The notes below the pieces were generated by a model, which ran no database searches, was not told the DNA's origin, and saw only the letters and a list, made by a program, of their open reading frames with translations. Both the position numbers and the translations under genes were made by a program. A stretch of DNA of 64,000 nt from Bog-532 sp963742875 (lineage in GTDB: Bacteria; Actinomycetota; Actinomycetes; Streptosporangiales; Streptosporangiaceae), in NCBI GenBank assembly GCA_963742875.1, contig CAVUNO010000001.1, positions 1-64,000 on the forward strand, in the 5' to 3' direction. Of this stretch, positions 17,996-27,234 are shown piece after piece (position 1 is the first letter of the stretch; each line of letters opens with the position of its first letter).

Positions 17996-18889
17996 TCACG
18001 CCTTAGCGCGCCGCGGGGCACCCGACCAGCGCGACTCCGCTGTTTCGAGCACGAGCTCCTTGGATGCCACCGGGTCGAGCGCCGCATCGGCCAGCATCTG
18101 GAACGCCAGCCGGTGCAGGTAGGTATCCTTCTCCCCCTGCACTGTGATTCCGCTCCTCATATGCTCCGTGCTGACCACATCATGGAGAACCGCATCATCG
18201 TCTGCCCCGAACCCGAATATGACAAAGGACTCCCCGAAGGCGGTCTGCTGCGCATCAAGGGGGAGAATCTGCAGCGTCAGATTCGGCCGGTCGGCCTCGC
18301 GCGCAAGACGCTGAAGCTGCTCATACATCACCGACTCATCACCGACCCGGCGCGTTAAAACAGATTCATCGAGCACAACCGACAGCTGAAGCCCTTGGCG
18401 CTTCAATGCCTGCTGGCGCCGCATGCGGATCTTGACCATTCGCCCAATCATGCCCGGCGGATTCGGCTCAACCCTGCTGTAGCTGCTAATGATGTGCCTG
18501 GCATAAGCTTCGGTCTGCAGCAGACCAGGTACGACAACAACGTGCCAGATGGCGATAGAAGCCGCCTCGTTCTCGAGGCCGATGAATTGCTGATAGTCCT
18601 CGGTAAGGCTGTCCCCGAATTCTTCCCACCATCCCTTCTGCGTCGCATCCTCAGCGAGCGCGAGAAGGTGGGCGCGATGGGTCCCCGTGATCTCGTAGTA
18701 GTCGAGCAGTCTTGCGACTTCCCCTGGCCGCAGGCTGGTCCTGGCCCGCTCGTACCTGCTGATCTTGGAGGGCGACCAGTTCAGCGCGGCAGCGACCGCT
18801 TCCCCGTTCTTGTTCTTGCTCTCCCTGATCTCGCGGAGTTCGGCAGCGAGCCGGCGCCGCCGCACCTCGGGACTTCCTGACCCCGGCAT
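17996..18889 (-). CDS. XRE-family regulator with DUF5753 domain (Scr1/WhiJ-like)
   Basis: 297 residues. Helix-turn-helix at about residues 12-65 (ELREIRESKNKNGEAVAAAL, then WSPSKISRYE). The DUF5753 domain covers most of the remainder, with the typical VPGLLQTEAYAR, LPLDAQQTAFGESFVIFGF and C-terminal dimer region. ATG 18889 follows GGAGGAGGGA. Together with the downstream DUF397 protein it forms the regulator/partner module found in many copies in actinomycete genomes. Confidence 0.92.
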   Translation of the reverse strand: MPGSGSPEVRRRRLAAELREIRESKNKNGEAVAAALNWSPSKISRYERARTSLRPGEVARLLDYYEITGTHRAHLLALAEDATQKGWWEEFGDSLTEDYQQFIGLENEAASIAIWHVVVVPGLLQTEAYARHIISSYSRVEPNPPGMIGRMVKIRMRRQQALKRQGLQLSVVLDESVLTRRVGDESVMYEQLQRLAREADRPNLTLQILPLDAQQTAFGESFVIFGFGADDDAVLHDVVSTEHMRSGITVQGEKDTYLHRLAFQMLADAALDPVASKELVLETAESRWSGAPRRAKA

Positions 18890-19567
18890 CGGGCGTCCCT
18901 CCTCCCGGGTGCCGCGTGGGCAGAGTGGTGCGAGGTACCGCACATTTCACGGAAACAATTTGCAAAATTCTAATACCCGCACGGCCCCGGACGGAACCTT
19001 GCCTCCCGGCGCCCAGCATGGGCGGAGGCATACTGCCTGCTAACCGGACCGGGGTACAGCGCGATAGCCAGGGAGTACCGGACACCCGCATAGCCCTGGG
19101 CGCCTGAGCACCTCCGGTCAGATTGCTCCGGTGAACGTCGAACGGCAGGTTTCCGGCAGTCCGCGGCAGGGGTCGGGCCGCCCTCGCTTCGACACGTGTG
19201 ATCGGCGGCATTGCCCTGGCCATGTGCGGGTCATCGCCCCAGTGGGCGGCATGACAAGCTCTGAGGCAGCGGCCTCGCCATCAGCGGCTCAGCCCTTGAT
19301 GCGGGCCCGCAACCCAGACGCCCCTTGCTCATATCTCGGCGCGTCCGGTGCACGAGCCGGCCACTGGTACGCCACGTCCCGCTGGCCTTGACAGTTCCTA
19401 TCGCGGCGGAATGGCCAGCGCTGAGACTGCTGTACAGCTATATGGCAAGGGGGACGGCGGTGAAGAAATGTGCCTGGAGTTGCTGGCTCAGCCGGAGCCC
19501 GTGACGAGGCCCCGGCAGCCGGCTCGGCTTAGCGCAACAAAATTTACGTGTCAGGAGTAATCACGCA
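18890..19567. other. Intergenic, no gene supported
   Basis: 678 bp. Short open frames exist on both strands, but none has a ribosome site, family motif or sensible codon use. The segment upstream of 18890 should hold the XRE promoter (AT-rich around 18945-18970). Confidence 0.4.
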
Positions 19568-19614
19568 ACTAACGGCCTGCCGCGAATTCAACGAATCGGC
19601 AGCAGGCCGTTAGT
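19568..19614 (-). terminator. Hairpin after the KPDTYYNG peptide gene
   Basis: ACTAACGGCCTGC and GCAGGCCGTTAGT are perfect 13-bp arms around a 21-base loop; pairing extends outwards with one mismatch. It starts 17 bp after the stop of the small gene. Confidence 0.65.
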
Positions 19615-19630
19615 CGCGTGCCAGGTTAGT

Positions 19631-19795
19631 TCACCCGTTATAGTAAGTATCGGGCTTCGCGGAAGAGACCGCTGATACCACGTGCGCGCTGGACGCCTGC
19701 GTGGTCGCCCCGGCCACGGCCGAGCCAGCCAGAATTGATCCGGCTGCGGCGAGCGCCGCGATAACGGGAATGATGATGGCTCGCTTTATGCGCAC
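19631..19795 (-). CDS. Small secreted peptide ending KPDTYYNG
   Basis: 54 residues from GTG 19795: VRIKRAIIIPVIAALAAAGS, then ILAGSAVAGATTQ, then SSAHVVSAVSSAKPDTYYNG. This is a classic signal peptide (basic start, long hydrophobic core, A-x-A type cleavage near AVAGA) leaving a mature peptide of about 25 residues. GGAGGG precedes the GTG by 4 nt; ATG 19810 in frame is an alternative. It is divergent from a LAL regulator at 20172 and is followed at once by a hairpin. The C-terminal KPDT plus aromatic residue recurs in the peptide at 14788. No family recognised. Confidence 0.6.
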   Translation of the reverse strand: MRIKRAIIIPVIAALAAAGSILAGSAVAGATTQASSAHVVSAVSSAKPDTYYNG

Positions 19796-19809
19796 AATCC
19801 CTCCATACA

Positions 19810-20171
19810 TCTACCGAGGTCAGCAGCCTGCGATCTGGCGCGTTGACCCAAACGGCGCCTCTTTGAGTCATACCGCTTCTTGCCAGTCTTCGACTGTTTC
19901 ATCTACTACGATAAGCCGGTACATATACATATTCAATTGCCAAATATTGCATTCTTAATTTCAATTGCTCTTTAAGAAAAATATTCATTCACTTGTGCAG
20001 GAAAGTATTAGCAGCCCATGCGCCGCAAGGTTCCCTGCAATTTGCGCTGCATGCGGGGAACGTCGTCCCGCCGTCGCCGGCGGAAAGCACCGAAAGCACC
20101 CTTGAGTGCCGAATTAATGTCCGAATAATGCCTGCTTGTTCGGTAGATGCTCTGGTAGTAAAGTTCGCTCC
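19810..20171. promoter_or_regulatory. AT-rich divergent promoter region
   Basis: Between the small peptide and the LAL regulator. Bases 19890-20000 are strikingly AT-rich for this genome (runs such as TTAATTTCAATTGCTC and AAGAAAAATATTCATTC), as expected for a divergent promoter or a nucleoid-protein site. No operator is assigned. Confidence 0.5.
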
Positions 20172-23009
20172 ATGTCCCCGGTGACACCGGCCGGTGCACT
20201 GGTCGGCCGCGACAGCGAGATGACGCTGCTGACCGGGCTGTTAAAAGAGGTGTCTCTGGGGCGCGGCAGTTCGGTGCTTATCGAGGGCGAGCCGGGCATC
20301 GGCAAGTCCGCGCTGGTGCGGGCGGCGGTGGCGGAGGCCCCGGAGGCCGGCTGCCAGGTGTTCTGGGGTGCCGGTGACGAGCTGGGCCAGGCGCTGCCGC
20401 TGCTGCCGTTCCTCGACGGATTGCGGGTCCGCGAGCCCTCCGCGAATCCCCGGCGGAACACGATCGTCCGGCTGCTGCGCGGTGAGCTCGCTGCCGACCG
20501 CGGCACGGACGTGCCGGCGGCGCTGGCCGAGCAGTTGCTGGCACTGGTCGCCGAGCAGTGCGCTGTGCGGCCGACTGTCCTGGTCGTCGACGACCTGCAG
20601 TGGGCCGACCAGGCCAGCATCACCCTGTGGGGACGGTTGGCGAGGTCGGCGGGGCAGATGCCGCTGCTGCTGGTCGGGATGATGCGCCCGGTGCCGCAGC
20701 GGGATGACTTGCTGGCGCTGCGGCGAGTGGCGGGCGACACCGCCCGGCTCCAGCTCACTGGGCTCACCGGGGCGGCGGTGGCCGACCTGGTAGCAGCCCT
20801 GGCCGGCGGCAAGCCTGTCGGCAACCTGCTGCGGCTCGCCGTAGGGGCGGCAGGGAACCCGCTCTACGTCACCGAGCTTGTCGCCGCGCTGGCCCGCGGC
20901 TCCAGTCTGACCATCACCGAGGCCGGAACCGCCGAGCTGGTCAGCGGTTCCGCGCCAAGCTCCCTGTCAGCGGCCATAGCGGACCGCCTTGGCTTCGTGG
21001 CCGGGCCGGCGCGCGAGGCACTGAAGGCGGCGGCCCTGCTCGGGGTGGAGTTCGCGGTCCCTGATCTGGCGATCGTACTGGGCCGCAGCGTGCCCGAGCT
21101 GATCCCGGCGGTTGATGAGGCGTGTGCCGCCGGTGTGCTGGCCGAGTCCGGCCACGGCCTCGGGTTCCGGCATCCGCTGATCCGGGCGGCGCTGTACGAC
21201 GGGATGCCGGCGCCGGTGCGCGCCGCCTGGCACCGCGATGCGGGGCGCGCCCTCGCGGAGGCAGGGGCACCCACGGACCGGGTGGCCCGGCAGATGCTGC
21301 GGGCAGTCGGCGGACGTGGCGGCACGACCGAGCCGATGGACGAGTGGATGCTGGACTGGCTGGCCCGCACCGCGGACCCGCTGGTCGGCCAAGCGCCCGG
21401 GGTCGCGGCAGAACTCCTCACTTGGGCAGTCGTCAGCTCCCCGGCTGGCTCGGCCCAGCACGGCTGGCTGGCCAGCCGACTCGCCGACGCCCTGTACCGT
21501 ACCGGTGACAGGATAGAGGCCGAACAGGTGGCGAACCGCGCGCTGGAGCATGCCACCGAGCCCGATCTGCTCGTGGACCTGCACTGGACGCTGGCGCAAT
21601 GCCGCATGCTAGCAGGCTTGTTCGCGGAATGCCTCGCGACGCTGGACCGGGCGCTGGCTTCTCCCGGGATCTCGGCCCGGCACCGCGCGAGGCTGCTCGT
21701 CCTCGCCGCGCGGACGCACTTCAATCTCGGCGAGGTCGAAAAGGCTGGCCGGGTCGCTACCACTGCGCTGACGGCGGCGTCCGAGGCGGGCGACAAGTGG
21801 GCCATGGGGTGGGCGTTGCACGTGCTGACGCTGGTGACTGCGGTGCAGGGACACACGACCGACGCGCTGCCGCTTTACGACCGGGCGCTGAGCGTGACTC
21901 AGCCCGATCCGGCGCTGACCGATCTGCGGCTGCTGCTACAGATCAATAAGGCTGTCACACTAGGCAATCTCGACCAGTATGTGGAGGCGCTGGCCGCGGC
22001 TGGGCAGGCACGGCACCTCGCAGACCAGGTTGGCACGACGATGCGGCTGGCTCAGGCGCACGGCGCCCTGGGCCAGTTGCTGTTCGAAACGGGGCGATGG
22101 GAGGATGCCCTGGCCGAGGTAGCGATAGTGCATGAGGACCTGAAGGAACCCGCTGGGGCCTGCTGCGAGCTCGGCATCGCCGCCGTGATCAGCTTCCACC
22201 GCGGCGAGACCGGCGCGGCGCGGCGCTACCTCGCTGCCGCCGTCCCACACGCCAAGCGGATCGGGCGCCTGCTCATTGGCCCATTGGCGCTCGCCCGCAG
22301 CCTGGAATGCGAGTATGACGGCGTACTACCGGAGGCACTCGCCGCGCTGACCGATGCGTTCGACGGCGACTCAGAAGAACTCGAGGAGATCGAGGACCTG
22401 CTGGCCGACGCCGTCCGCCTCGCCACCGAGATTGGCGACCTGAGCACCGCACAGGCCTTCTCGGGCCACGCTGCCGCGCTCGCCGCGGGATCGGAGATCC
22501 CGCATCGGCAGGCGGACGCCCTCTACTGCCGCGGCCTGCTGGACCATGATGCCCCCCGGCTGCTCGCGGCCGCGGGACGTTATGACGACGCCAGCAGGCC
22601 GCTCCTGAAGGCGAAGGCGCTGGAGGCGGCCGCTGGACACTTCGTTGACGCCGACGACCGCGGCCAGGCGCGGGGCGCATTCACCCGTGCCGTGGAGGTC
22701 TATACCTCCCTTGGCGCGGCCGCGGACGTCGCCCGGCTGCAGGCCACGTTCCGCGCCCACGGCATCCGGCGCGGGCCGCACGCCCGGCACCGGCGGGCGC
22801 GGAGTGGCTGGGACAGCCTCACGGCGACCGAGATCAAGATCGCCGCATTCGTGGAGGAGGGATTGTCCAACCCGGAGATCGCGGCCAGGCTGCTGCTGTC
22901 CCGGCGGACCGTCGCGACCCACGTCTCCCACATCCTGAAAAAGCTCGACGTCCATTCGCGGACAGACATTGCCCGTGAGTCGGCCCTGCGGACCGTCGCG
23001 TCGAAATGA
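20172..23009 (+). CDS. LAL-type LuxR family regulator (STAND ATPase)
   Basis: 945 residues. Walker A at 39-46 (GEPGIGKSAL), Walker B LVVDDLQWAD near 137, then the AAA/NB module. A long alpha-helical tetratricopeptide-like middle follows. The LuxR helix-turn-helix is at about 880-940 (LTATEIKIAAFVEEGLSNPE, then RTVATHVSHILKKLDVHSRT). LAL regulators are large ATP-dependent activators, often of secondary metabolism. ATG 20172 is preferred over a start 36 bases earlier because GRDSEMTLL follows at the normal distance. It is divergent from the exported peptide at 19631, paralleling the AfsR-like gene at 14266. Confidence 0.92.
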   Translation: MSPVTPAGALVGRDSEMTLLTGLLKEVSLGRGSSVLIEGEPGIGKSALVRAAVAEAPEAGCQVFWGAGDELGQALPLLPFLDGLRVREPSANPRRNTIVRLLRGELAADRGTDVPAALAEQLLALVAEQCAVRPTVLVVDDLQWADQASITLWGRLARSAGQMPLLLVGMMRPVPQRDDLLALRRVAGDTARLQLTGLTGAAVADLVAALAGGKPVGNLLRLAVGAAGNPLYVTELVAALARGSSLTITEAGTAELVSGSAPSSLSAAIADRLGFVAGPAREALKAAALLGVEFAVPDLAIVLGRSVPELIPAVDEACAAGVLAESGHGLGFRHPLIRAALYDGMPAPVRAAWHRDAGRALAEAGAPTDRVARQMLRAVGGRGGTTEPMDEWMLDWLARTADPLVGQAPGVAAELLTWAVVSSPAGSAQHGWLASRLADALYRTGDRIEAEQVANRALEHATEPDLLVDLHWTLAQCRMLAGLFAECLATLDRALASPGISARHRARLLVLAARTHFNLGEVEKAGRVATTALTAASEAGDKWAMGWALHVLTLVTAVQGHTTDALPLYDRALSVTQPDPALTDLRLLLQINKAVTLGNLDQYVEALAAAGQARHLADQVGTTMRLAQAHGALGQLLFETGRWEDALAEVAIVHEDLKEPAGACCELGIAAVISFHRGETGAARRYLAAAVPHAKRIGRLLIGPLALARSLECEYDGVLPEALAALTDAFDGDSEELEEIEDLLADAVRLATEIGDLSTAQAFSGHAAALAAGSEIPHRQADALYCRGLLDHDAPRLLAAAGRYDDASRPLLKAKALEAAAGHFVDADDRGQARGAFTRAVEVYTSLGAAADVARLQATFRAHGIRRGPHARHRRARSGWDSLTATEIKIAAFVEEGLSNPEIAARLLLSRRTVATHVSHILKKLDVHSRTDIARESALRTVASK

Positions 23010-23034
23010 TCGCGCCGCGGGAATCACAGGCGCG

Positions 23035-23052
23035 TTCAGCGGATCCGCTGAA
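23035..23052. terminator. 18-bp perfect palindrome between convergent genes
   Basis: TTCAGCG and CGCTGAA around GATC, between the LAL stop (23009) and the stop of the RsbW-like gene (23071). Confidence 0.45.
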
Positions 23053-23070
23053 CTACCGAGGGTTCATGGC

Positions 23071-23535
23071 TCATAGTCCCCACGTGCGCACCCCGGCGGG
23101 CCGCGTCCGCTGCCCTGGGCCAAGGCCGGGCTGGAACGCGAGCATGAAGTAGACGGCCTTGCCCACCGGGGTGCGGTAAAAGCCCCACCCATCCGACAGG
23201 GCGCCGACCAGCATCAGGCCCCGTCCGGTCTCCGCGTCGGCTGGGGCGTCCACCAGCACCGGCATGAAGCACGACGTGTCGTGGACTTCAACGCGCAGCT
23301 GATCGCAGGCGCAGCTGATGGCCAGCGTGACGCTTCCGCTCGCCTCGTGCACGATGGCATTGGTCACCAGTTCGCTGGTGAGCAGGACCGCGACGTCCGG
23401 GTCGACTGGTACATCCCAGATACAGATGGCCGCCCGGACCTGGCTGCGGGCTTCGGCCGCCGCGGCCGGCCCCGCGGCGAGCCGGACGCGGCGGTCGGAT
23501 AGCTCAGTCGGACGGGTCGGCGCCATTGCGTTCAT
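23071..23535 (-). CDS. RsbW-like serine kinase / ATP-binding anti-sigma factor
   Basis: 154 residues. GHKL-type ATP-binding fold: N-box VLLTSELVTNAIVHE, then LRVEVHDTS (D-box) and ETGRGLMLVGALSDGWG (G-box). Single-domain proteins of this kind are usually anti-sigma factors or regulators that bind STAS-domain antagonists. ATG 23535 has GAGGAATTCG before it; an in-frame TTG 12 bases upstream is less likely. About 150 bp upstream on the same strand lies copy C of the composite operator also found at the flavohaemoglobin promoters. Confidence 0.85.
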   Translation of the reverse strand: MNAMAPTRPTELSDRRVRLAAGPAAAAEARSQVRAAICIWDVPVDPDVAVLLTSELVTNAIVHEASGSVTLAISCACDQLRVEVHDTSCFMPVLVDAPADAETGRGLMLVGALSDGWGFYRTPVGKAVYFMLAFQPGLGPGQRTRPAGVRTWGL

Positions 23536-23681
23536 CGAATTCCTCAATCGCGTTCATCGGGTTCCTCAGTAGGCCGGTTTGAGCCAGTCCCGGAGAGCGC
23601 TGGTCACTCTGCGCGCCTGCTGCCAGGAAGGTCCCGAGCAAAATAGTGAAGTGCTCGGTGCGGTTTCACCACAAATGGTGC

Positions 23682-23721
23682 TGCAAGTTGCAGTGAAAGA
23701 CATCGGTCAGCTGACGGATGT
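23682..23721 (-). promoter_or_regulatory. Composite operator, copy C
   Basis: Half-sites ACATCCGTCAG and CTGACCGATGT (one mismatch in the dyad), 7 bp, TGCAACTTGCA on the minus strand. The preceding GTTTCA also matches GCTTCA of copies A and B. It lies between the aldolase remnant and the RsbW-like gene, so it may drive the latter. Confidence 0.65.
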
Positions 23722-23830
23722 TGAAACCATGGCCCAGCGAGCCCCGAGCCTGACGGTGCATTCCGGGTTCGCGAAGATGCCGACAGTATGTTCGATTGAG
23801 CTGACCGGCCCCCAGTTGGAACAAGCGCGC

Positions 23831-24750
23831 TTAGCGGACTTGTCTCTTGTGCACCGAAGCCTGGTAGATCTGGGCGATCGACGCTTCCAGCTGGGCGTTG
23901 AACTGCTCGTCGCTCTGCTCGTCGGACAGTCCCTCCAACAGCGCGCGGGAGAAGCTCGCGATCATGCTCGGATCCCGGGCCAGCAGATCGCATGCTTCGT
24001 AGCGGCTGTAACCGCCGGATAGGGCGAGTACCCACAGCACACGAGGGTCGGCGGCGAGGTCAGCGTACCGGCCTGGCTGCGTCGGGATCGTCAGCTTCAG
24101 CACGATGATCGCGCCGTCCGGCAGGGCGTCGACGTGCGTCTGCAGGGCGTCACGCAGCAGCTTCTCCGCTTCATCTTTGTGCGGGCTGTCGATGCTGACC
24201 TCAGGCTCGAGAATCGGGACGAGACCCGCCGCCGAGATCGTCGCACCGTACTCGAACTGCTGATCGACGATCGCGTTCACCCCGTTCCTGTCGGCGTCCT
24301 TGATCACCGATCTCATCTTGGTACCGAACATCCGGTGCCGGTTCGCCCGCTCGAGCAGCTCGTCAGCTCGAGCAGCTCGTCAAGGGTGTCGATCGGCTTC
24401 ATGAGCTGGACACCGGACTGCTCTTCGGCGAGCCCCTTGTCGACCTTCAGGAAGGGCACGACCTGTTTCTCGTCCCACACATACTGCGCCGTCGGGACCC
24501 CCCGTACGTCCCGCTCCATCGTCTGCTCGAACAGGATCGCGCCCAGCACGCGCGAGCCGTCGAAGGCCGGGCTGGTGACGACGCGCGTCCGCATGGCGTG
24601 GATGAGGTCGAACATGTCGTCTTCGGAGTGGTAGCGGCTCTCGGCAATGCCGTACTCGGCGAGCGCCTTCGGCGTGCTACCGCCGCTCTGGTCAAGGGCA
24701 GCGAAGAAGCCCTGGCCGGAGCGAATCTTCTCGAGCTGCATTTTGTCCAT
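23831..24750 (-). pseudogene. Class I fructose-bisphosphate aldolase, disrupted by a 17-bp tandem duplication
   Basis: Part 1 (24750-24313) starts MDKMQLEKIRSGQGFFAALD and has the class I features QSGGSTPKAL and ILFEQTMER. Part 2 (to 23831) has MFGTKMRSVIKDADRNGVNA, IVDQQFEYGA, PILEPEVSI, VLKLTIPT and LALSGGYSR, the Schiff-base Lys being in VLKLT. Between them GCTCGAGCAGCTCGTCA is repeated twice in tandem (24349-24382); removing one copy restores LDELLERANRHRMFGTKMR exactly. The gene is otherwise complete, so the damage is a single event. A glycolytic/gluconeogenic role applies to the intact form. Confidence 0.9.
24349..24382. repeat. Perfect 17-bp tandem duplication inside the aldolase gene
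   Basis: Two abutting copies of GCTCGAGCAGCTCGTCA (24349-24365 and 24366-24382). 17 is not a multiple of three, so the reading frame is broken. Confidence 0.95.
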
Positions 24751-24948
24751 GCCGTCATCCTGTCAGCTGCCCCGGGCAGCCGCCGGCACAGATGCCCAGC
24801 AGGAGTTCCCGTTCGGCGACGGCAAGATCAGCGACCCGGCCGAGGAGGCGGCGGACGACGCGGCCCGAAATGTCCGGCGTGCTCGCCACGGAGCGGATGC
24901 CGACGCTGCGTCGAGAGCCTGGATGGTCTGGGCGAATGCGAGCGCTGG

Positions 24949-25473
24949 CTACCAGATCTTGGTGATCAGCCAGAAAGTGGTTCCGGTGCCCGCGCCGTAG
25001 GCGAGGTGCGCGCTCAGGTCCCTGGCCAGGGTCTTTGCGTCGTACTCCCAGATCGGCTTATAGATCCCGGCGATCGGCAGGGTCACGTAGTCCGTGCTCC
25101 AGACCACGGCGCCGAACGGCACGCCGTAGCCGGGACGGGGCTTGCGCAGTGACCCGGCCACGACGCCGTACAGCGCCCCCCACCCCGATCCGTAGCCCCA
25201 GTGCGCGATGGTGCTGGTCAGCCACGCCCAGCGGTCCGGCAGTTCGCGCCCCGTGAAGCCCTCAATCAGGCGCTTGGCGGCCTTGCCGGGGTCGGGGGCC
25301 TTGTCCCAGCGGTCAACTTTCGGGAACTCCCAGGCCAGCGGGCTATCCTTACCGCCCGCGCGCCGGTACCGCACATACCAGACCGTGTCCATGCAGACGG
25401 TACCCACGGCCCCGGCCAGGAGACCCGCCGCGACGGCCGCGAGCGGCGTCATCGGGTGCTTTCGGGTGTGCAT
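24949..25473 (-). CDS. Conserved membrane protein of unknown function
   Basis: 174 residues from ATG 25473 (a second ATG 21 bases in is possible). N-terminal hydrophobic segment LAAVAAGLLAGAVGTVCMDT, then WEFPKVDRWDKAPDPGKAAK, then further weakly hydrophobic helices (WGYGSGWGALYGVVAG, VVWSTDYVTLPIAGIYKPIW) and a conserved-looking end HLAYGAGTGTTFWLITKIW. The pattern resembles small DUF1440-like inner-membrane proteins of actinobacteria. No function assigned. The M20 remnant lies just upstream in the same frame, so its own start is inferred. Confidence 0.65.
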   Translation of the reverse strand: MHTRKHPMTPLAAVAAGLLAGAVGTVCMDTVWYVRYRRAGGKDSPLAWEFPKVDRWDKAPDPGKAAKRLIEGFTGRELPDRWAWLTSTIAHWGYGSGWGALYGVVAGSLRKPRPGYGVPFGAVVWSTDYVTLPIAGIYKPIWEYDAKTLARDLSAHLAYGAGTGTTFWLITKIW

Positions 25474-25532
25474 CCGGATCCAATCTCGTCGCGGTTGAGG
25501 TCGGCAGCCCGGCAAGGCGCTGCCCCCGCTGC

Positions 25533-26380
25533 TTACTGCGGCGCGAGCCAGGCCAGGGCGGCGGTGATCAGGGCCTCCGTGCCGGTCCGCAAGGTGGGCT
25601 GCAGCGGGGGCAGGAATTTCGGCGAATGGTTGGTGGTCAGGTCCCCGAGGCGGCCGGCCTTTCTCGGCGGCGCGGTAGGTGTCGGGATCGGTGAAGCCAA
25701 TAGCCCAGTACGTATACGGCACGCCTGCGGCATCGGGGATTTTGCTGAAGTCCTCGCTGACGGTCTGCCGGTCGATTTCCAGCGCGTCGTCGCCGAACTG
25801 CTTGGCGAAGGCGGTGGCCACGCGGGCCGTGGCGGCCGCATCGTTGTCGGTGACCGGGAAGCTCATGATGGTCTCGAATTCCGGGTCCTTGGGCGAACCG
25901 CTGGCCTGGCACTCGGCGCGGACGATCCGCTCGATCGCGGTCAGCATGTGCTGGCGTGTCTGCTGGGAATAGCTTCGCATATTGAGTTCCAGGACGGCGT
26001 GGTCGGGTATGACGTTGCTCCTGGTACCCGCCTGGAGGCTGCCGACGGTCAGGACGGCGGTATCGCCGGGCGCGACCTCGCGGGACACGACGGTCTGCAG
26101 ACGCACAACGATCATGGCCGCGAGCACGACCGGGTCGATGGCGTGCTGCGGCATCGAACCGTGGCCGCCCCGCCCATACACGGTGACCTTGATGCTGTCG
26201 GCGGCGGACATAAACGGCCCGGAACGCGCGCTGACCGTCCCGGCCATGCCCGGCGACACGCTCGGCGGTGTGGTGCTCCTGGTGGGACAGTTCGGGATGC
26301 CGATGCAAATCCTTGTAGAGCGCCTCCTGGTCGGCACGGAGGTCGTCGTAGGCGGCCAGGATCTCGTCGCCGCTACTCAT
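25533..26380 (-). pseudogene. M20-family amidohydrolase/peptidase, deleted and frameshifted
   Basis: The start MSSGDEILAAYDDLRADQEA, then LHRHPELSHQEHHTAERVA, is the normal head of hippurate-hydrolase-like enzymes. Near 26250 the frame shifts and about 120 residues, including the first metal ligands, are missing. It resumes GMAGTVSARSGPFMSAADSI, GRGGHGSMPQHAIDPVV and TVSEDFSKIP. A second shift near 25670 leads to TTNHSPKFLPPLQPTLRTGT and a stop at 25533. It cannot make an active enzyme. Confidence 0.85.
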
Positions 26381-26386
26381 AATCGC

Positions 26387-27049
26387 TCAGTTCCCTTCCG
26401 AGCTCGAGAAGATCCGCAGGAAGAACAGAAAGACGTTCAGGATGTCGAGGAAGATCGACGCGGCCAGCAGCGGCGCGGAATTGATGTCCTGGGAGCGCCG
26501 CAGGCGCTGGAAGTCGAACATCGTGAAGCCGGCGAAGATGACCAGGCCGAGCACCGAGTAGATCAGATCGCCGGCCGGGATATGAACGAAGATCAGGACG
26601 ATGCCGAACACGATGAGGGCCAGCAGCGCCCAGAAGCAGATCCGGGCGATGGCGGACAGGTCGCGCCGGGTGGCGTAGCCGGCGGCCCCGAACCCGGCGA
26701 TGAACAGGGCCGTCGCGCCGCCCGCCTGCCAGAGCGCTTGCGGGTTCATGCCCGCGTAGTACGCGAGCGTCGGGGCGAAGGCCAGCCCGATCAGAAGGCC
26801 GAACGCGGCGAGCAGCCCGACCGTCAGCTGCCGGGACCTGCGCGCCGCGAAGTTCATGCCGATCAGGCAGGCGAACGCCACGATGAACGCCACGATGCCG
26901 ACGCCCCCAGACAGGTGGCGGCCCAGGTATGCGCCGAGCGCGAAGAGGCCGGCCGTGACCGCCACGTAGCCCATGGTCTGCGCGAAAAGGGTGTTCGCCT
27001 GGCCGCGGGATGCCGCTCTAATGCCCTGGTAGCTCAGTGAGTCAGTCAT
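26387..27049 (-). CDS. Bax inhibitor-1/YccA family membrane protein
   Basis: 220 residues with about seven membrane segments. The family signature runs from YLGRHLSGGVGIVAFIVAF to the C-terminal MFDFQRLRRSQ, then LLAASIFLDILNVFLFFLRI, typical of TMBIM proteins with an Asp pair near the last helices. Bacterial members are proton-linked calcium leak channels in the one studied case. The role here is not known. It stands alone between two remnants. Confidence 0.9.
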   Translation of the reverse strand: MTDSLSYQGIRAASRGQANTLFAQTMGYVAVTAGLFALGAYLGRHLSGGVGIVAFIVAFACLIGMNFAARRSRQLTVGLLAAFGLLIGLAFAPTLAYYAGMNPQALWQAGGATALFIAGFGAAGYATRRDLSAIARICFWALLALIVFGIVLIFVHIPAGDLIYSVLGLVIFAGFTMFDFQRLRRSQDINSAPLLAASIFLDILNVFLFFLRIFSSSEGN

Positions 27050-27234
27050 GACCTCTTGTTCCTTCTGCCCGTCGTGTGCTTTATGTCCGCCAGTTGTTCA
27101 GTGGCAATGCCGGTGTTCTCATTACACGCTGGGCCGCCGCGGGGGTGGCATCCGGTGCTGCCCTCCACGATTGCTCGTGCCGCCGCTGGTCGCACCCGTG
27201 AAAGACCCTGGTGGCCCAGGGCCAGTGCCTGGCA

